Assembly: GCF_008728965.1 (NCBI RefSeq)
Contig: NZ_VSMC01000014.1
Span: forward strand, 1-64,000
Reading direction: 5' to 3'
DNA: 64,000 nt
Origin: Heminiphilus faecis
GTDB taxonomy: Bacteria > Bacteroidota > Bacteroidia > Bacteroidales > Muribaculaceae
Shown here: in pieces, positions 54,100 through 63,761 of the stretch
Position numbering within the stretch: position 1 is the stretch's first letter
Layout of the letters: each line of letters opens with the position of its first letter
Translations under genes and position numbers: made by a program
Notes under the pieces: model-generated
What the model was told of the DNA's origin: nothing
What the model saw: only the letters and a program-made list of their open reading frames with translations
Database searches by the model: none

Positions 54100-55758
54100 A
54101 TGTTAAAGACACTCCACATATCCAACTACGCACTTATAGACTCCGTCGATATCGAATTTAACGACGGCTTCAACATCATAACCGGCGAGACCGGAGCGGG
54201 AAAGTCAATCATGCTCGGAGCCCTATCGCTGATACTTGGCGAGCGCGCCGATTTGAAGGCAGTGCGCGACTCCGGTAAAAAATCGGTAATCGAGGCGGTA
54301 TTTGACGTGGCCGGTTACGATACGCTGAAAAACTACTGTCTTATCAACGATATCGAATGGGACGATACGACTTGTATACTGCGCAGGGAGATTTCTCCTA
54401 ACGGACGGTCACGCGCATTCATAAACGACTCCCCCGTCACGCTTGACCTGATGTCGCATGTGGCGCAGCAACTCGTCGACATACACTCTCAGCATCAGAA
54501 CCGGCTTATAACATCGCCTGAATTTCAGTTGAAGATAATAGACAACCTCGCGGGCAACACAGGACTCCTTGCCGAATACTCGTCGCGCTATAGAGTGTAC
54601 CGCAATGCCCTCAAACGATTGCATGAAACAAAAAAACTGATCGAGCGCAACCGCACCGACGAAGACTTCACACGCTTTCAGCTTGAACAGCTTGATGCCA
54701 TGAAGCTGAAAGAGGGTGAGCAGGAACGTCTTGAACAGGACCGCGACGTACTGTCTAACATGACCGAGATAAAATCCACGTTAAGCGGTGCGCTTGAAGC
54801 TCTGTCGGAAGGACGCGAAAATGCATTGTCGCTGTTGCGCGATGCTTCGGAGTATTGCGAGGAACTGGCACGTGTGCTTGAAGATGCCGATTCTCTCGGC
54901 GAGCGGCTTGAGTCGGCACGTATAGAGCTACAGGATATTGCCGAGACCCTGTCATCATACGATCAGGAATTGCACGCCGACCCTGACGAACTTGAAGCGA
55001 TAGAGCAGCGTCTAAACGACATATACTCACTCCAGCAGAAACATCACGTCAACTCCATAACTGAACTTATCGAGCTTCGTGAAAGCCTGCGCACAAAACT
55101 TGATGAGCTTGAAAATAGCTCGTTTACCGTTGAAGAGCTTGAAAAGGAGGCCAGAAGAGCAAAAAACGCGGCAAAAGAGCTCGCGCTTGAATTATCTGTA
55201 CGCCGCGAGAAAGAGGCCAAACATTTCGAAACCATGCTGCGTGAGCGTGCCATGCCGCTCGGAATGAAAAATCTTAGTACAAAAGTAAAAATAACCCACG
55301 GCGAACTGACTCCCGACGGATGCGACAATGTCGAATTTCTGTTTTCGTTCAACAAAAATCAGCCGCTCATGCCTGTCGGCGGCACTGCCTCCGGCGGAGA
55401 GATATCACGGCTCATGCTTTCGATAAAAGCCATAATCGCAGCCAAGATGCAGTTGCCGTCAATAATATTTGACGAAGTGGACACCGGAGTATCCGGCGAT
55501 GTGGCCGACCGCATGGGCCTTATGATGAAGGATATAGCACAAAACATTCAAGTGACGGCCATAACCCATCTGCCTCAAGTTGCGGCAAAAGGCAGCGCCC
55601 ACTTCAAAGTATATAAAGAGGATGACGAGCATGCGACACATACGCGTATCAGGCGTCTGTCACAGGAAGAACGTATAGAAGAACTGGCTGTGATGTTGAG
55701 CGGATCCAAAGTCGACGATGCGGCGAAAGCCAATGCAAAATCATTGCTAAATATTTAA
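54100..55758 (+). CDS. recN: DNA repair protein RecN
   Basis: This 552-aa SMC-like ATPase acts in double-strand-break repair. The N-terminal part has MLKTLHISNYALIDSVDIEF and Walker A ITGETGAGKSIM. Central coiled-coil arms span about residues 160-370. The C-terminal signature MPVGGTASGGEISRLML and Walker B IIFDEVDTGVSGDVADRM complete the head. It shares a run with coaBC and rlmB. Confidence 0.97.
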   Translation: MLKTLHISNYALIDSVDIEFNDGFNIITGETGAGKSIMLGALSLILGERADLKAVRDSGKKSVIEAVFDVAGYDTLKNYCLINDIEWDDTTCILRREISPNGRSRAFINDSPVTLDLMSHVAQQLVDIHSQHQNRLITSPEFQLKIIDNLAGNTGLLAEYSSRYRVYRNALKRLHETKKLIERNRTDEDFTRFQLEQLDAMKLKEGEQERLEQDRDVLSNMTEIKSTLSGALEALSEGRENALSLLRDASEYCEELARVLEDADSLGERLESARIELQDIAETLSSYDQELHADPDELEAIEQRLNDIYSLQQKHHVNSITELIELRESLRTKLDELENSSFTVEELEKEARRAKNAAKELALELSVRREKEAKHFETMLRERAMPLGMKNLSTKVKITHGELTPDGCDNVEFLFSFNKNQPLMPVGGTASGGEISRLMLSIKAIIAAKMQLPSIIFDEVDTGVSGDVADRMGLMMKDIAQNIQVTAITHLPQVAAKGSAHFKVYKEDDEHATHTRIRRLSQEERIEELAVMLSGSKVDDAAKANAKSLLNI

Positions 55759-55764
55759 TTGTTT

Positions 55765-56520
55765 ATGGAATCAAGCGATTATATCTTCGGCCTGAGAGCC
55801 GTAATGGAGGCCATAGAGGCCGGAAAAGAGATTGACAAAATATTTGTAAAAAAAGACATGCACGGTGATCTTGCCGCCGAGTTTTTCGATATGGCACGCG
55901 CAAACGACATTTTGATTCAACGCGTACCCGTAGAAAAACTCAATAAAATAACACGCAAGAATCATCAAGGAGTCATAGCCATTCTATCGGCGGTAACCTA
56001 CCATAGACTTGATCATATAGTACCCCAGTTATATGAAGACGGCATGCTGCCGTTTATTGTCATACTCGACGGCATAACCGATGTAAGAAATTTCGGAGCC
56101 ATAGCACGTACATGCGAGTGTGCCGGAGTGGACGCAATAGTCATACCACAACGTGGAAGCGTATCGGTAGGCGGAGATGCCGTAAAAACCTCGGCTGGAG
56201 CGTTGCTGCACCTTCCCGTATGTCGCGAACGTAGCGTGACCGGCGCCCTTCATTTCCTCAAAGATAACGGTTATAGGATTGTTGCCGCTTCTGAAAAGGC
56301 CGACATAAACTATACAAAAGCCGACTATACAGTGCCCGTGGCTATCGTTATGGGAGCGGAAGATACCGGCATTTCACCCGAAGCGCTTAAACTGTGCGAC
56401 ACGTTTGTGTCCATACCTCAGTTCGGCAATATCAGCTCACTAAACGTATCGGTCGCTGCCGGTGTCATAATGTATGAAGTCGTAAGACAACGTCTGGAAG
56501 CCGACATGGAAGTAATTTAA
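55765..56520 (+). CDS. rlmB: 23S rRNA (guanosine-2'-O)-methyltransferase RlmB
   Basis: This encodes 251 aa from the ATG at 55765; a TTG 6 nt earlier is open. It is a SPOUT-fold TrmH-type enzyme with an N-terminal substrate-binding domain (YIFGLRAVMEAIEAGKEIDKIFVKK). The knotted AdoMet region contains DGITDVRNFGAIARTCECAGVD, VMGAEDTGIS and IPQFGNISSLNVSVAAGV. It is predicted to methylate G2251 of 23S rRNA. Confidence 0.93.
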   Translation: MESSDYIFGLRAVMEAIEAGKEIDKIFVKKDMHGDLAAEFFDMARANDILIQRVPVEKLNKITRKNHQGVIAILSAVTYHRLDHIVPQLYEDGMLPFIVILDGITDVRNFGAIARTCECAGVDAIVIPQRGSVSVGGDAVKTSAGALLHLPVCRERSVTGALHFLKDNGYRIVAASEKADINYTKADYTVPVAIVMGAEDTGISPEALKLCDTFVSIPQFGNISSLNVSVAAGVIMYEVVRQRLEADMEVI

Positions 56521-56531
56521 CCGGAAAAATA

Positions 56532-57311
56532 TCATCCTTTCATAGGATGTCCGTGTGACAGAACATACTGTTTCACTTTCTGGAAGAGGTCTGTGGCAAA
56601 CACAAAGTTGCTCAACGCCTCGTTTGTTGTCTCGTAAATAAGATCTTTATTCCCTACCCATTCGCGGTATCCCTTGTTAATAAAGATAATATTTTCACCT
56701 ATGCCAAGCACTGAGTTCATGTCATGGGTATTGATTACGGTTGTAATGCCATACTCATGAGTTATGTCGCTCAGCAACTCGTCGATAAGTATCGACGTCT
56801 TCGGATCAAGGCCTGAATTGGGCTCGTCGCAAAACAGATATTTCGGATTAAGGGCTATCGCGCGGGCTATGGCTACACGCTTCTGCATACCGCCCGATAT
56901 CTCGCTGGGATATTTATCATCGGCACCCTTCAGGCCCACACGTTCGAGACAGAACCGGGCACGCTCGCGGCGCTCGGCATCGGTCATCTTCGTGTACATC
57001 ATAATAGGAAACTCTACGTTGCCCAATACAGTCTCTGAATCAAAAAGAGCCGAGCCTTGAAACAGCATTCCTATCTCCGTGCGCAGGTGTCGCAATTGCT
57101 CTCGGTCGAGTTTAAGCAAATCACGACCATCATACAATATCTCGCCATGTTCTGGTCTTACAAGCCCCACAAGCGACTTCATCAGTACAGTCTTGCCCGA
57201 GCCGCTCTGCCCTATTATAAGATTGGTCTTTCCTGTCTCGAATACGGCGCTGACGCCTTTCAGCACTTTCACTCCGTCAAATGACTTCTCTATGTCTTTT
57301 ATCTCTATCAT
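56532..57311 (-). CDS. MlaF-type ABC transporter ATP-binding protein
   Basis: This 259-aa protein has Walker A GQSGSGKT at residues 34-41, signature EISGGMQKRVAIARAI and Walker B YLFCDEPNSGLDP, followed by the Mla-type IDELLSDITHEYGITTVINTHDMNSV. It powers lipid movement between inner and outer membranes with its permease partner. It overlaps the permease gene by 4 nt. No MlaD (MCE) gene follows in the window. Confidence 0.93.
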   Translation of the reverse strand: MIEIKDIEKSFDGVKVLKGVSAVFETGKTNLIIGQSGSGKTVLMKSLVGLVRPEHGEILYDGRDLLKLDREQLRHLRTEIGMLFQGSALFDSETVLGNVEFPIMMYTKMTDAERRERARFCLERVGLKGADDKYPSEISGGMQKRVAIARAIALNPKYLFCDEPNSGLDPKTSILIDELLSDITHEYGITTVINTHDMNSVLGIGENIIFINKGYREWVGNKDLIYETTNEALSNFVFATDLFQKVKQYVLSHGHPMKG

Positions 57312-58057
57312 TGCATCAGGAGTTTTGTTAGTATCACATCAAAAAGAAGAATCAGTATGGAACTGGCCACAACGGCATTGGTCGATGCCTTGCCGACCTC
57401 GAGCGCCCCACCCTTTACATAATATCCGTAAAATGAAGCTACTGAAGTTATAATGACAGAAAACACAAGAGCTTTTATTATAGTATACCATACATACCAC
57501 TCCACAAACATGGTCTGTATACCGTATATATAGCGCGACACAGGTATCATGTCGGTAAACGCGGCTATCAGCCATCCTCCGAAAAGCCCCGTGGCAATGG
57601 AAAATATCACCAGCACCGGTATAAAGGCCATAAACGCCAATATCTTGGGAAGTACAAGAAACTGGGCCGAGTTTATACCCATGATCTCAAGAGCGTCGAT
57701 CTGCTCGGTCACCCTCATCGTACCTATCTCCGAAGCGATATTTGATCCTACCTTACCCGATAAGATAAGACACAGTACAGCCGAACTGAACTCAAGCAGC
57801 AATATGTCGCGGGTGGCCAGACCTGTCGAATAAGCCGGCATAACGGGCGAAGTCATATTAAGTTGCATCTGGATACAGATAACCGCACCGATGAATATAG
57901 ATATAACAATGGTAAGAGGTATCGAGTCGATGCCGAGTTTTCCCAGTTCGAGAAGGAACTTGCGCCCGAACACACGCCATTTCTGCGGCAGAGCAAACAC
58001 CCTCCGCATGAAGATGCAGTATGAGCCGAAAGTTTCCAGTGACGATTCTATAATCAT
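57308..58057 (-). CDS. MlaE-type ABC transporter permease
   Basis: This 249-aa membrane protein of the MlaE/YrbE family has about five helices. Conserved stretches are GAVICIQMQL, GKVGSNIASEIGTMRVTEQIDALEIMGINS and GAVEVGKAS-like GALEVGKASTNAVVASS. It forms the lipid-transport channel with the MlaF-type ATPase. A -7 box (CAAAGTTA at 58114-58121, TAACTTTG on the minus strand) lies 56 nt upstream. Confidence 0.93.
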   Translation of the reverse strand: MIIESSLETFGSYCIFMRRVFALPQKWRVFGRKFLLELGKLGIDSIPLTIVISIFIGAVICIQMQLNMTSPVMPAYSTGLATRDILLLEFSSAVLCLILSGKVGSNIASEIGTMRVTEQIDALEIMGINSAQFLVLPKILAFMAFIPVLVIFSIATGLFGGWLIAAFTDMIPVSRYIYGIQTMFVEWYVWYTIIKALVFSVIITSVASFYGYYVKGGALEVGKASTNAVVASSILILLFDVILTKLLMQ

Positions 58058-58194
58058 GCCTTTAACAGTTAATCTTGAAAGCTAATGATATTATGTAACA
58101 TATTAATTGAGGGCAAAGTTAACCATTTTTCTTGTCTTGTAAGGGATTTTTTATTTACTTTGTGTGTCTTAAACATCTTAAACAATCGCAGAAA

Positions 58195-58815
58195 ATGCTG
58201 GTAATAGGTATAGCCGGAGGCACCGGTTCAGGCAAAACGACCGTGGTTAACAAAATCATAAGAAGCCTTCCCGAGGGAGAAGTGGCTGTGTTGCCTCAGG
58301 ATTCTTATTACAAAGACTCAAGCCACATACCCCCAGAAGAAAGATGTAAAATCAATTTCGATGAACCGGCGTCAATCGAATGGACTCTTCTGCGCAAGCA
58401 TCTCGACGAGCTTAAAAACGGCAGATCCATCGAAATGCCTACATACAGCTATCTTACTTGCACAAGACAAGCCGAGACCATACGCATAAATCCGCGCGAC
58501 GTGGTCATAGTAGAAGGCATACTCGTACTCACACAGCCTGAACTGCGCGACGCTATGGATGTAAAGGTATTTGTAGACGCGGACGACGATGAAAGGCTCA
58601 TACGGGTTATAGCACGCGACTGCATAGAACGCGGACGCACACCACAGATGGTGATAGACCGTTATAAGGATGTGCTCAAGCCTATGCACGAGCAGTATAT
58701 AGCTCCGTCAAAACGATACGCCGATCTGATTGTGCCTCAAGGCGGTAACAACACTGTAGCCATCAATCTGCTTACCGATTATATCGAAGCCCGGCTTCGT
58801 AAAGCAAAACATTAA
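58195..58815 (+). CDS. udk: Uridine kinase
   Basis: This 206-aa enzyme phosphorylates uridine and cytidine for pyrimidine salvage. The P-loop GIAGGTGSGKTT is near the N-terminus, with DSYYKDSSHIP, NFDEPASIEW and RDCIERGRTPQMVIDRY of the family. The start is the ATG right before the P-loop; the longer frame to 58132 covers promoter-like DNA. It is followed 9 nt later by lptB. Confidence 0.96.
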   Translation: MLVIGIAGGTGSGKTTVVNKIIRSLPEGEVAVLPQDSYYKDSSHIPPEERCKINFDEPASIEWTLLRKHLDELKNGRSIEMPTYSYLTCTRQAETIRINPRDVVIVEGILVLTQPELRDAMDVKVFVDADDDERLIRVIARDCIERGRTPQMVIDRYKDVLKPMHEQYIAPSKRYADLIVPQGGNNTVAINLLTDYIEARLRKAKH

Positions 58816-58824
58816 ACAAGCCCC

Positions 58825-59727
58825 ATGGGAATAAGTATAAAAATGGACAATAGGGAATTTGAAGACGAAGACATGCCCAAATTAAGCATAACTGAAGAAG
58901 ATAAAGCGGAGCAACTGCCTCCCGAGCCGCATGACAATGAAAGCGGCGCCCTTACCGACAGCACCGACCCGCAGTATCAGGACGGTTGCATGGTGTTGCG
59001 TACCGAAAATCTCGTCAAGAAATACGGCAAGCGCACTGTGGCCAATCATGTGTCCATTAACGTAAAACAAGGCGAGATTGTAGGTCTTCTCGGCCCTAAC
59101 GGTGCAGGAAAGACGACCACGTTCTATATGACTGTAGGACTTATAACGCCCAATGAAGGTGAGATATTTCTTAACGACCTCAACATAACCAAGTATCCTG
59201 TGTACAAACGAGCCCAGAACGGTATCGGCTATCTTGCACAGGAGCCGTCGGTATTCCGTAAGCTGAGTGTAGAAAACAACATCAAGGCAGTGCTGGAGAT
59301 GACCAATACCTCACGTGAATACCAGCGCGAGAAACTGGAAAGCCTGATTTCGGAATTCCGTCTCCAGAAAGTACGCAAAAATCTTGGAGACCAGTTATCG
59401 GGAGGCGAACGTCGACGCACAGAGATAGCGCGCTGTCTTGCCATCAATCCGAAGTTCATAATGCTTGACGAACCGTTTGCCGGAGTTGACCCTATAGCAG
59501 TAGAGGACATACAATACATCGTCTACAAACTGAAAGAAAAAAACATCGGTATCCTTATCACCGACCATAACGCTCCGGAGACACTGTCGATTACCGACAG
59601 AGCATATCTGCTCTTTGAAGGAAAAATACTATTTCAGGGCACATCGGAGGAGTTGGCCGAGAACCCCACGGTAAGAGAAAAGTATCTCGGACGCGGCTTT
59701 ATTTTCCACCGCAAGAAGTTTGACTGA
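58825..59727 (+). CDS. lptB: LptB, LPS export ABC transporter ATP-binding protein, with N-terminal extension
   Basis: LptB powers extraction of lipopolysaccharide from the inner membrane by LptFG. The protein is 300 aa, about 50-55 longer than typical LptB. The conserved domain begins near residue 56 ([17 protein letters not shown]), with Walker A GPNGAGKT at 90-97, [15 protein letters not shown], and Walker [21 protein letters not shown]. The first 55 residues are acidic and low-complexity, probably disordered. Its 3' end overlaps the convergent CPBP gene by 29 nt. Confidence 0.95.
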   Translation: MGISIKMDNREFEDEDMPKLSITEEDKAEQLPPEPHDNESGALTDSTDPQYQDGCMVLRTENLVKKYGKRTVANHVSINVKQGEIVGLLGPNGAGKTTTFYMTVGLITPNEGEIFLNDLNITKYPVYKRAQNGIGYLAQEPSVFRKLSVENNIKAVLEMTNTSREYQREKLESLISEFRLQKVRKNLGDQLSGGERRRTEIARCLAINPKFIMLDEPFAGVDPIAVEDIQYIVYKLKEKNIGILITDHNAPETLSITDRAYLLFEGKILFQGTSEELAENPTVREKYLGRGFIFHRKKFD

Positions 59728-60589
59728 TTTTTGTGGCGAAGTAGTATAATGCCGCACCGGTAGCTACCGCACTTGCTACAGCCAAGATGATGTGTACCGT
59801 GCTGCCTTGACTTCCCAAAGTGTTTATGTCACCGCCAGCGATGCCTTTGTTCATTAACCAGAAATTGATGACAACAAGGCTGTTGTTTAGAGCATGAGCA
59901 AAAACCGACAGCCTTAGCGAACCGCTCCAGCAGAACAGATAGCCGAAAAACGCACCCATAAGCACCCGCGGGAAAAATCCGAAAAACTGCAGGTGAACGG
60001 CACTGAATATGACAGCTGTAGCCCATATTGCGGCATGATGGTTGTCGTGCATGAATTTACATAACAACGGCTGCAGGCCTCCGCGGAAAAACAGTTCCTC
60101 GGCAAACCCCGTAAGCACCCCCATGATAAGTATGCCGAGCAGAAGATCGGTTACGGAGTCTCCTCCCATGAGCATATCGACAAATCCCCTCGCCCGCTCC
60201 TCGCTGCCGCGCAACACACTCTCCAGTCCGGCCATGGACTGCGGAAAATGTATATTCTCATTCCATGCCACAAGGCAGTTCATGGCCGGTATGGCCAATA
60301 TGGAAATCAATATGACCCATAATACCTGACGCGATGTCACACGATTGCCCAGTCCGGTGAATGCCATAGGCTGTCGCGCAACGATAAGCATGGTCAGCAC
60401 GACCGGCATGATAAACATGAATATGTCCTGAACAAGTGTGGCCCACCGCATACGTCCTATGGTAGTCGTGCCTATATATCCGATTATGACCGATGCCAGA
60501 ACCGTCGACAATATCCACCAACACAAAAACAGGAATATGCTTTTTCCCGGGCTCACACGAAGTGCGTCTGCAGTATACTGATTTTTCAT
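59699..60589 (-). CDS. CPBP family intramembrane metalloprotease
   Basis: This 296-aa protein has about eight hydrophobic helices. The CPBP (CAAX protease and bacteriocin-processing) motifs are present: [15 protein letters not shown] with paired Glu and Arg, and [17 protein letters not shown] with a metal-binding His. Substrate is unknown. A -7 box CAAAATTA (60594-60601, TAATTTTG on the minus strand) abuts the ATG, suggesting a very short leader or another start. It overlaps lptB tail to tail. Confidence 0.88.
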   Translation of the reverse strand: MKNQYTADALRVSPGKSIFLFLCWWILSTVLASVIIGYIGTTTIGRMRWATLVQDIFMFIMPVVLTMLIVARQPMAFTGLGNRVTSRQVLWVILISILAIPAMNCLVAWNENIHFPQSMAGLESVLRGSEERARGFVDMLMGGDSVTDLLLGILIMGVLTGFAEELFFRGGLQPLLCKFMHDNHHAAIWATAVIFSAVHLQFFGFFPRVLMGAFFGYLFCWSGSLRLSVFAHALNNSLVVINFWLMNKGIAGGDINTLGSQGSTVHIILAVASAVATGAALYYFATKISQTSCGGK

Positions 60590-60706
60590 ACTGCAAAATT
60601 AGCTAATATTTTCAATGAATCACATTCCGGCCATACATAATAAGTATGCATATATTCCCGACATGTTTTGAATACCGCCCTTATATTCTATAGGAAAGCC
60701 GTTGTT

Positions 60707-61147
60707 TCAGCTTCTGAAGGTTATGATTTTATTGTATATATAATTGACCAACGTGTATACGACATTGCCTAAAAGAGTGGCCAGTCCGTAGCCCGACAAG
60801 GTGAAAGCGGCGATATCAAGCTCAAAATGCTTCAGCGGAGTCTTATAGCTGAGCAGCCATACCACAAGCAACTGCAATCCGTAGCACACAAAGAAGCCTA
60901 CAAGAAACTTTATTGCCTCGCGGCAATAGTGACCCGAAGTCTTGAATACCCAGTTTTTGTTCCACAAAAAAGAATTAATGACGCCACATACATAGCCGAT
61001 GGCGTTTGACACCAATGGATTGACGCCGAGCAGCGATTTGCATACATATATCACGCATAGAGTGACAATAGTATTAAGCACACCCACACATGCATACTTC
61101 ACAAACTGCATGACTGACTCACGAGAATTGATGGATGATTGCGTCAT
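60707..61147 (-). CDS. GtrA family membrane protein
   Basis: This 146-aa protein has four hydrophobic helices. FVKYACVGVLNTIVTLCVIYVC and SNAIGYVCGVINSFLWNKNWVF are typical GtrA features. The family is thought to move polyprenyl-linked sugars across the inner membrane for cell-surface glycan modification. It is last in the pheS-nth-TRIC-GtrA run. Function in this context is inferred. Confidence 0.88.
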   Translation of the reverse strand: MTQSSINSRESVMQFVKYACVGVLNTIVTLCVIYVCKSLLGVNPLVSNAIGYVCGVINSFLWNKNWVFKTSGHYCREAIKFLVGFFVCYGLQLLVVWLLSYKTPLKHFELDIAAFTLSGYGLATLLGNVVYTLVNYIYNKIITFRS

Positions 61148-61165
61148 AATTTAATGTTTTTGCGG

Positions 61166-61789
61166 TTATTCGTTCTGGTTAAGAACCGGCAGCGACCAGC
61201 TGAACCTCACTGCCAATATGCGTATCAGTATTACAACAGCCGCACATGCAAGGCCTTGGGCAAGCTGCGATGCACCTGTCAATGACATTATCCAGTATAC
61301 TATACCGCCGGCAAAACATGCCGTGGCATATATGTCTTTCTGAAACAGCAACGGCTCGTTGTTAACCAATATATCACGTATAACACCGCCGAGAGCTCCG
61401 GTTATAACACCCATTATGACCGCTACCCAGAAAGGATAATCAGCCGCTATGGTTTTCTGTATGCCTATAACCACAAAAAGCCCCAGACCGATAGTGTCGA
61501 ATATAAACAATATCTGAGTCTTTACCAGTATCTTCTTAAACGCTATCACTATAAAAAGTGAAAGTCCGGTAACGGCAAGATACCACCATGTCTGCATCCA
61601 GAATACAGGTATGCCAAGAAGTATGTCACGAAGTGTACCGCCACCTATAGCGGTAACAAGCCCTACCGTATAAGCGCCAAACCAATCGAAATGCTTTGCG
61701 GCGGCCATACGTATGCCGCTTATGGCGAAAGCGATTGTGCCGATAACCTCGATTATGAAAAGAAATGTCAGTTCTGCATTCATAAACAT
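61166..61789 (-). CDS. TRIC/UPF0126 family cation-channel-like membrane protein
   Basis: This 207-aa protein has seven predicted helices arranged as two repeats with glycine-rich kinks: GAYTVGLVTAIGGGTLRDILLG and GVITGALGGVIRDIL. Prokaryotic TRIC homologues form K+-permeable trimers. The start at 61789 overlaps the nth stop (TGATG); an ATG at 61783 is the alternative. Confidence 0.9.
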   Translation of the reverse strand: MFMNAELTFLFIIEVIGTIAFAISGIRMAAAKHFDWFGAYTVGLVTAIGGGTLRDILLGIPVFWMQTWWYLAVTGLSLFIVIAFKKILVKTQILFIFDTIGLGLFVVIGIQKTIAADYPFWVAVIMGVITGALGGVIRDILVNNEPLLFQKDIYATACFAGGIVYWIMSLTGASQLAQGLACAAVVILIRILAVRFSWSLPVLNQNE

Positions 61790-62436
61790 CAACCCTTTTT
61801 ACTTTCCTGCATATAGTAACGACACACCTGCGTAAGACCGCAGTTAAGACAGTCAGGACGACGTGCCTTGCATACATATCGGCCGTGTAGTATAAGCCAA
61901 TGGTGGGCACGGGGAATAAGTTCCTCGGGAATGTATCGGCAAAGCTCTTTTTCTGTCTGTAGCGGAGTCTTGCTCCCGGTGGTCAGACCTATGCGCTCGC
62001 TTACCCTGAACACATGGGTATCCACAGCCATAGCGGCCTTGTTCCACACTACGGAAAGCATCACATTGGCCGTCTTGCGCCCTACTCCGGGCAGACGCAT
62101 CAGGCTGTCGATATCAGACGGCACCTCGCCGTTATATTCTTCGACAAGCATCTTCGCAGCTCCAAGCAGAGACTTCGCCTTATTGTTAGGATAGCTGACC
62201 GACTTTATGTATGAGTAAATATCATCGAGCGAAGCCGTCGACATAGCCTCAGCGGTAGGATAAGCCTCAAAAAGAGGCGGGGTCACCATATTGACGCGCT
62301 TATCGGTACATTGGGCCGACAGAATAACGGCCACAAGCAACTGGAACGGCGACTTATAGTGCAACTCCGTCTCCGCTTCCGGAATGGCTGTCTGAAACCA
62401 CTCCATAGCACGGCGATAACGCTCTTTTATTGTCAT
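61789..62436 (-). CDS. nth: Endonuclease III
   Basis: This 215-aa DNA glycosylase/AP lyase removes oxidised pyrimidines. The helix-hairpin-helix LPGVGRKTANVML contains the catalytic Lys, and VDTHVFRVSERIGL contains the catalytic Asp. Four cysteines in a C-x6-C-x2-C-x5-C pattern near the C-terminus (CKARRPDCLNCGLTQVC) ligate a 4Fe-4S cluster. It follows pheS by 2 nt. Confidence 0.97.
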   Translation of the reverse strand: MTIKERYRRAMEWFQTAIPEAETELHYKSPFQLLVAVILSAQCTDKRVNMVTPPLFEAYPTAEAMSTASLDDIYSYIKSVSYPNNKAKSLLGAAKMLVEEYNGEVPSDIDSLMRLPGVGRKTANVMLSVVWNKAAMAVDTHVFRVSERIGLTTGSKTPLQTEKELCRYIPEELIPRAHHWLILHGRYVCKARRPDCLNCGLTQVCRYYMQESKKG

Positions 62437-62438
62437 GA

Positions 62439-63458
62439 TCAGTGCGCTGCGGTGAACTCTTCAAGGAAACGTGTGTCGTTTTCAGAGAACATACGCAGAT
62501 CCTTGACCTGATATTTCAGATTGGTTATGCGCTCAACACCCATGCCGAGGGCAAAACCGGAATACTTCTTTGAATCTATACCGCAGGCGTCAAGGACATT
62601 GGGGTCGACCATACCGCATCCGAGAATCTCGACCCAGCCTGTATGCTTGCAGAAAGAGCAACCCTTTCCGCCACACAGATTACATGATATATCCATCTCG
62701 GCCGAAGGCTCGGTAAACGGAAAGTAACTCGGACGCAGACGTATCTTAGTTTCAGGGCCAAACATCTCTTGTGCGAAATAAAGCAGAGTCTGCTTCAGGT
62801 CGGCAAACGACACATGCTCGTCGACATACAACGCCTCTACCTGATGGAAGAAGCAGTGGGCACGCGCAGAGATGGCCTCGTTGCGGTATACACGGCCCGG
62901 ACAGATGATGCGGATAGGCGGCTGCGTCTTCTCCATGACACGCGACTGTACACTCGAGGTATGGGTACGAAGAAGCACGTCTGGACTACGTTGGATAAAG
63001 AATGTGTCCTGCATGTCACGTGCGGGATGGTCGGCGGCAAAGTTCAGTGATGAGAACACATGCCAGTCGTCCTCGATCTCCGGTCCTTCGGCTACGGTGA
63101 ATCCGAGGCGGGAAAATATCGATACGATCTCGTTGCGCACTATCGACAGAGGGTGACGTGTTCCCAGTGCTATGGGCGATGCCGTGCGGCTGAAGTCCAG
63201 TCGTCCGGTCTCGGTATCCTGCTGGTCAAGCGCTTCGCGCAACGCATTTATCTTATCGGTGGCCAATGCCTTGAGCTCATTCAACGGAGCACCGTAAGTA
63301 CGCTTGTCTTCAGGCGACAATGTGCGGAAATCGTTCATCAGTTCCGATATTTCGCCTTTTTTACTTAGGTATTTTATCCTTAACGCCTCCACTTCGGCAG
63401 CATTTGCGGCCGTAAGTTGCTCAACGGCAGCTTTAAGAGCATTTATCTTTTCCAACAT
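62439..63458 (-). CDS. pheS: Phenylalanine-tRNA ligase alpha subunit
   Basis: This 339-aa catalytic subunit of PheRS has an N-terminal coiled coil (residues 1-90) that binds tRNA. Class II motifs follow: HPLSIVRNEIVSIFSRLGF, PARDMQDTFFI, RVYRNEAISARAHCFFHQVEALYVDE (motif 2), and GLGMERI-type GMGVERITNLKY (motif 3). pheT is not adjacent in the window. A -7 box lies at 63484-63491 (CAAAGTTA, TAACTTTG on the minus strand). Confidence 0.97.
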   Translation of the reverse strand: MLEKINALKAAVEQLTAANAAEVEALRIKYLSKKGEISELMNDFRTLSPEDKRTYGAPLNELKALATDKINALREALDQQDTETGRLDFSRTASPIALGTRHPLSIVRNEIVSIFSRLGFTVAEGPEIEDDWHVFSSLNFAADHPARDMQDTFFIQRSPDVLLRTHTSSVQSRVMEKTQPPIRIICPGRVYRNEAISARAHCFFHQVEALYVDEHVSFADLKQTLLYFAQEMFGPETKIRLRPSYFPFTEPSAEMDISCNLCGGKGCSFCKHTGWVEILGCGMVDPNVLDACGIDSKKYSGFALGMGVERITNLKYQVKDLRMFSENDTRFLEEFTAAH

Positions 63459-63761
63459 AGCTGTTTCTGTTACTTTAACAGAGCAAAGTTAGCGATAAAA
63501 GTTGACATACCGAAAAAGTTTTGTGTAGAGTCAGCAAGCAAAGGCAAAATTAACTTCGGCAAAGGCGTGTGCATATCCTATGTCGGCCAACAAATAAAAC
63601 CGTTAAGGCTGTCAATACAGATTTTCTATTTCGCAAAATAGCATTAAATAAACATTTATATTCATAAAATCCGCTATCGGCATAGTATATTTGTTAATTT
63701 TGCAACTATTATAACAATCTGCGACTTAACCATCGTTATTACTGACCTATAACAAATTTTT
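63459..63761. other. Divergent intergenic region with IS30-end-like repeat
   Basis: This holds the pheS -7 box (63484-63491) and the 30-nt repeat at 63524-63553, which carries a second minus-strand -7 match. On the plus strand are two candidate -7 boxes, TATATTTG (63686-63693) and TAATTTTG (63695-63702), for the lipoprotein gene. No RNA gene was recognised. Confidence 0.55.
63524..63553. repeat. Second copy of the IS30-end-like 30-mer
   Basis: It begins TGTAGAGTCAGCAAGC and is 27/30 identical to the reverse complement of 3419-3448. No transposase gene is nearby, so it is either a solo terminal repeat left by an excised or decayed element or a shared promoter-proximal motif. Confidence 0.5.
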
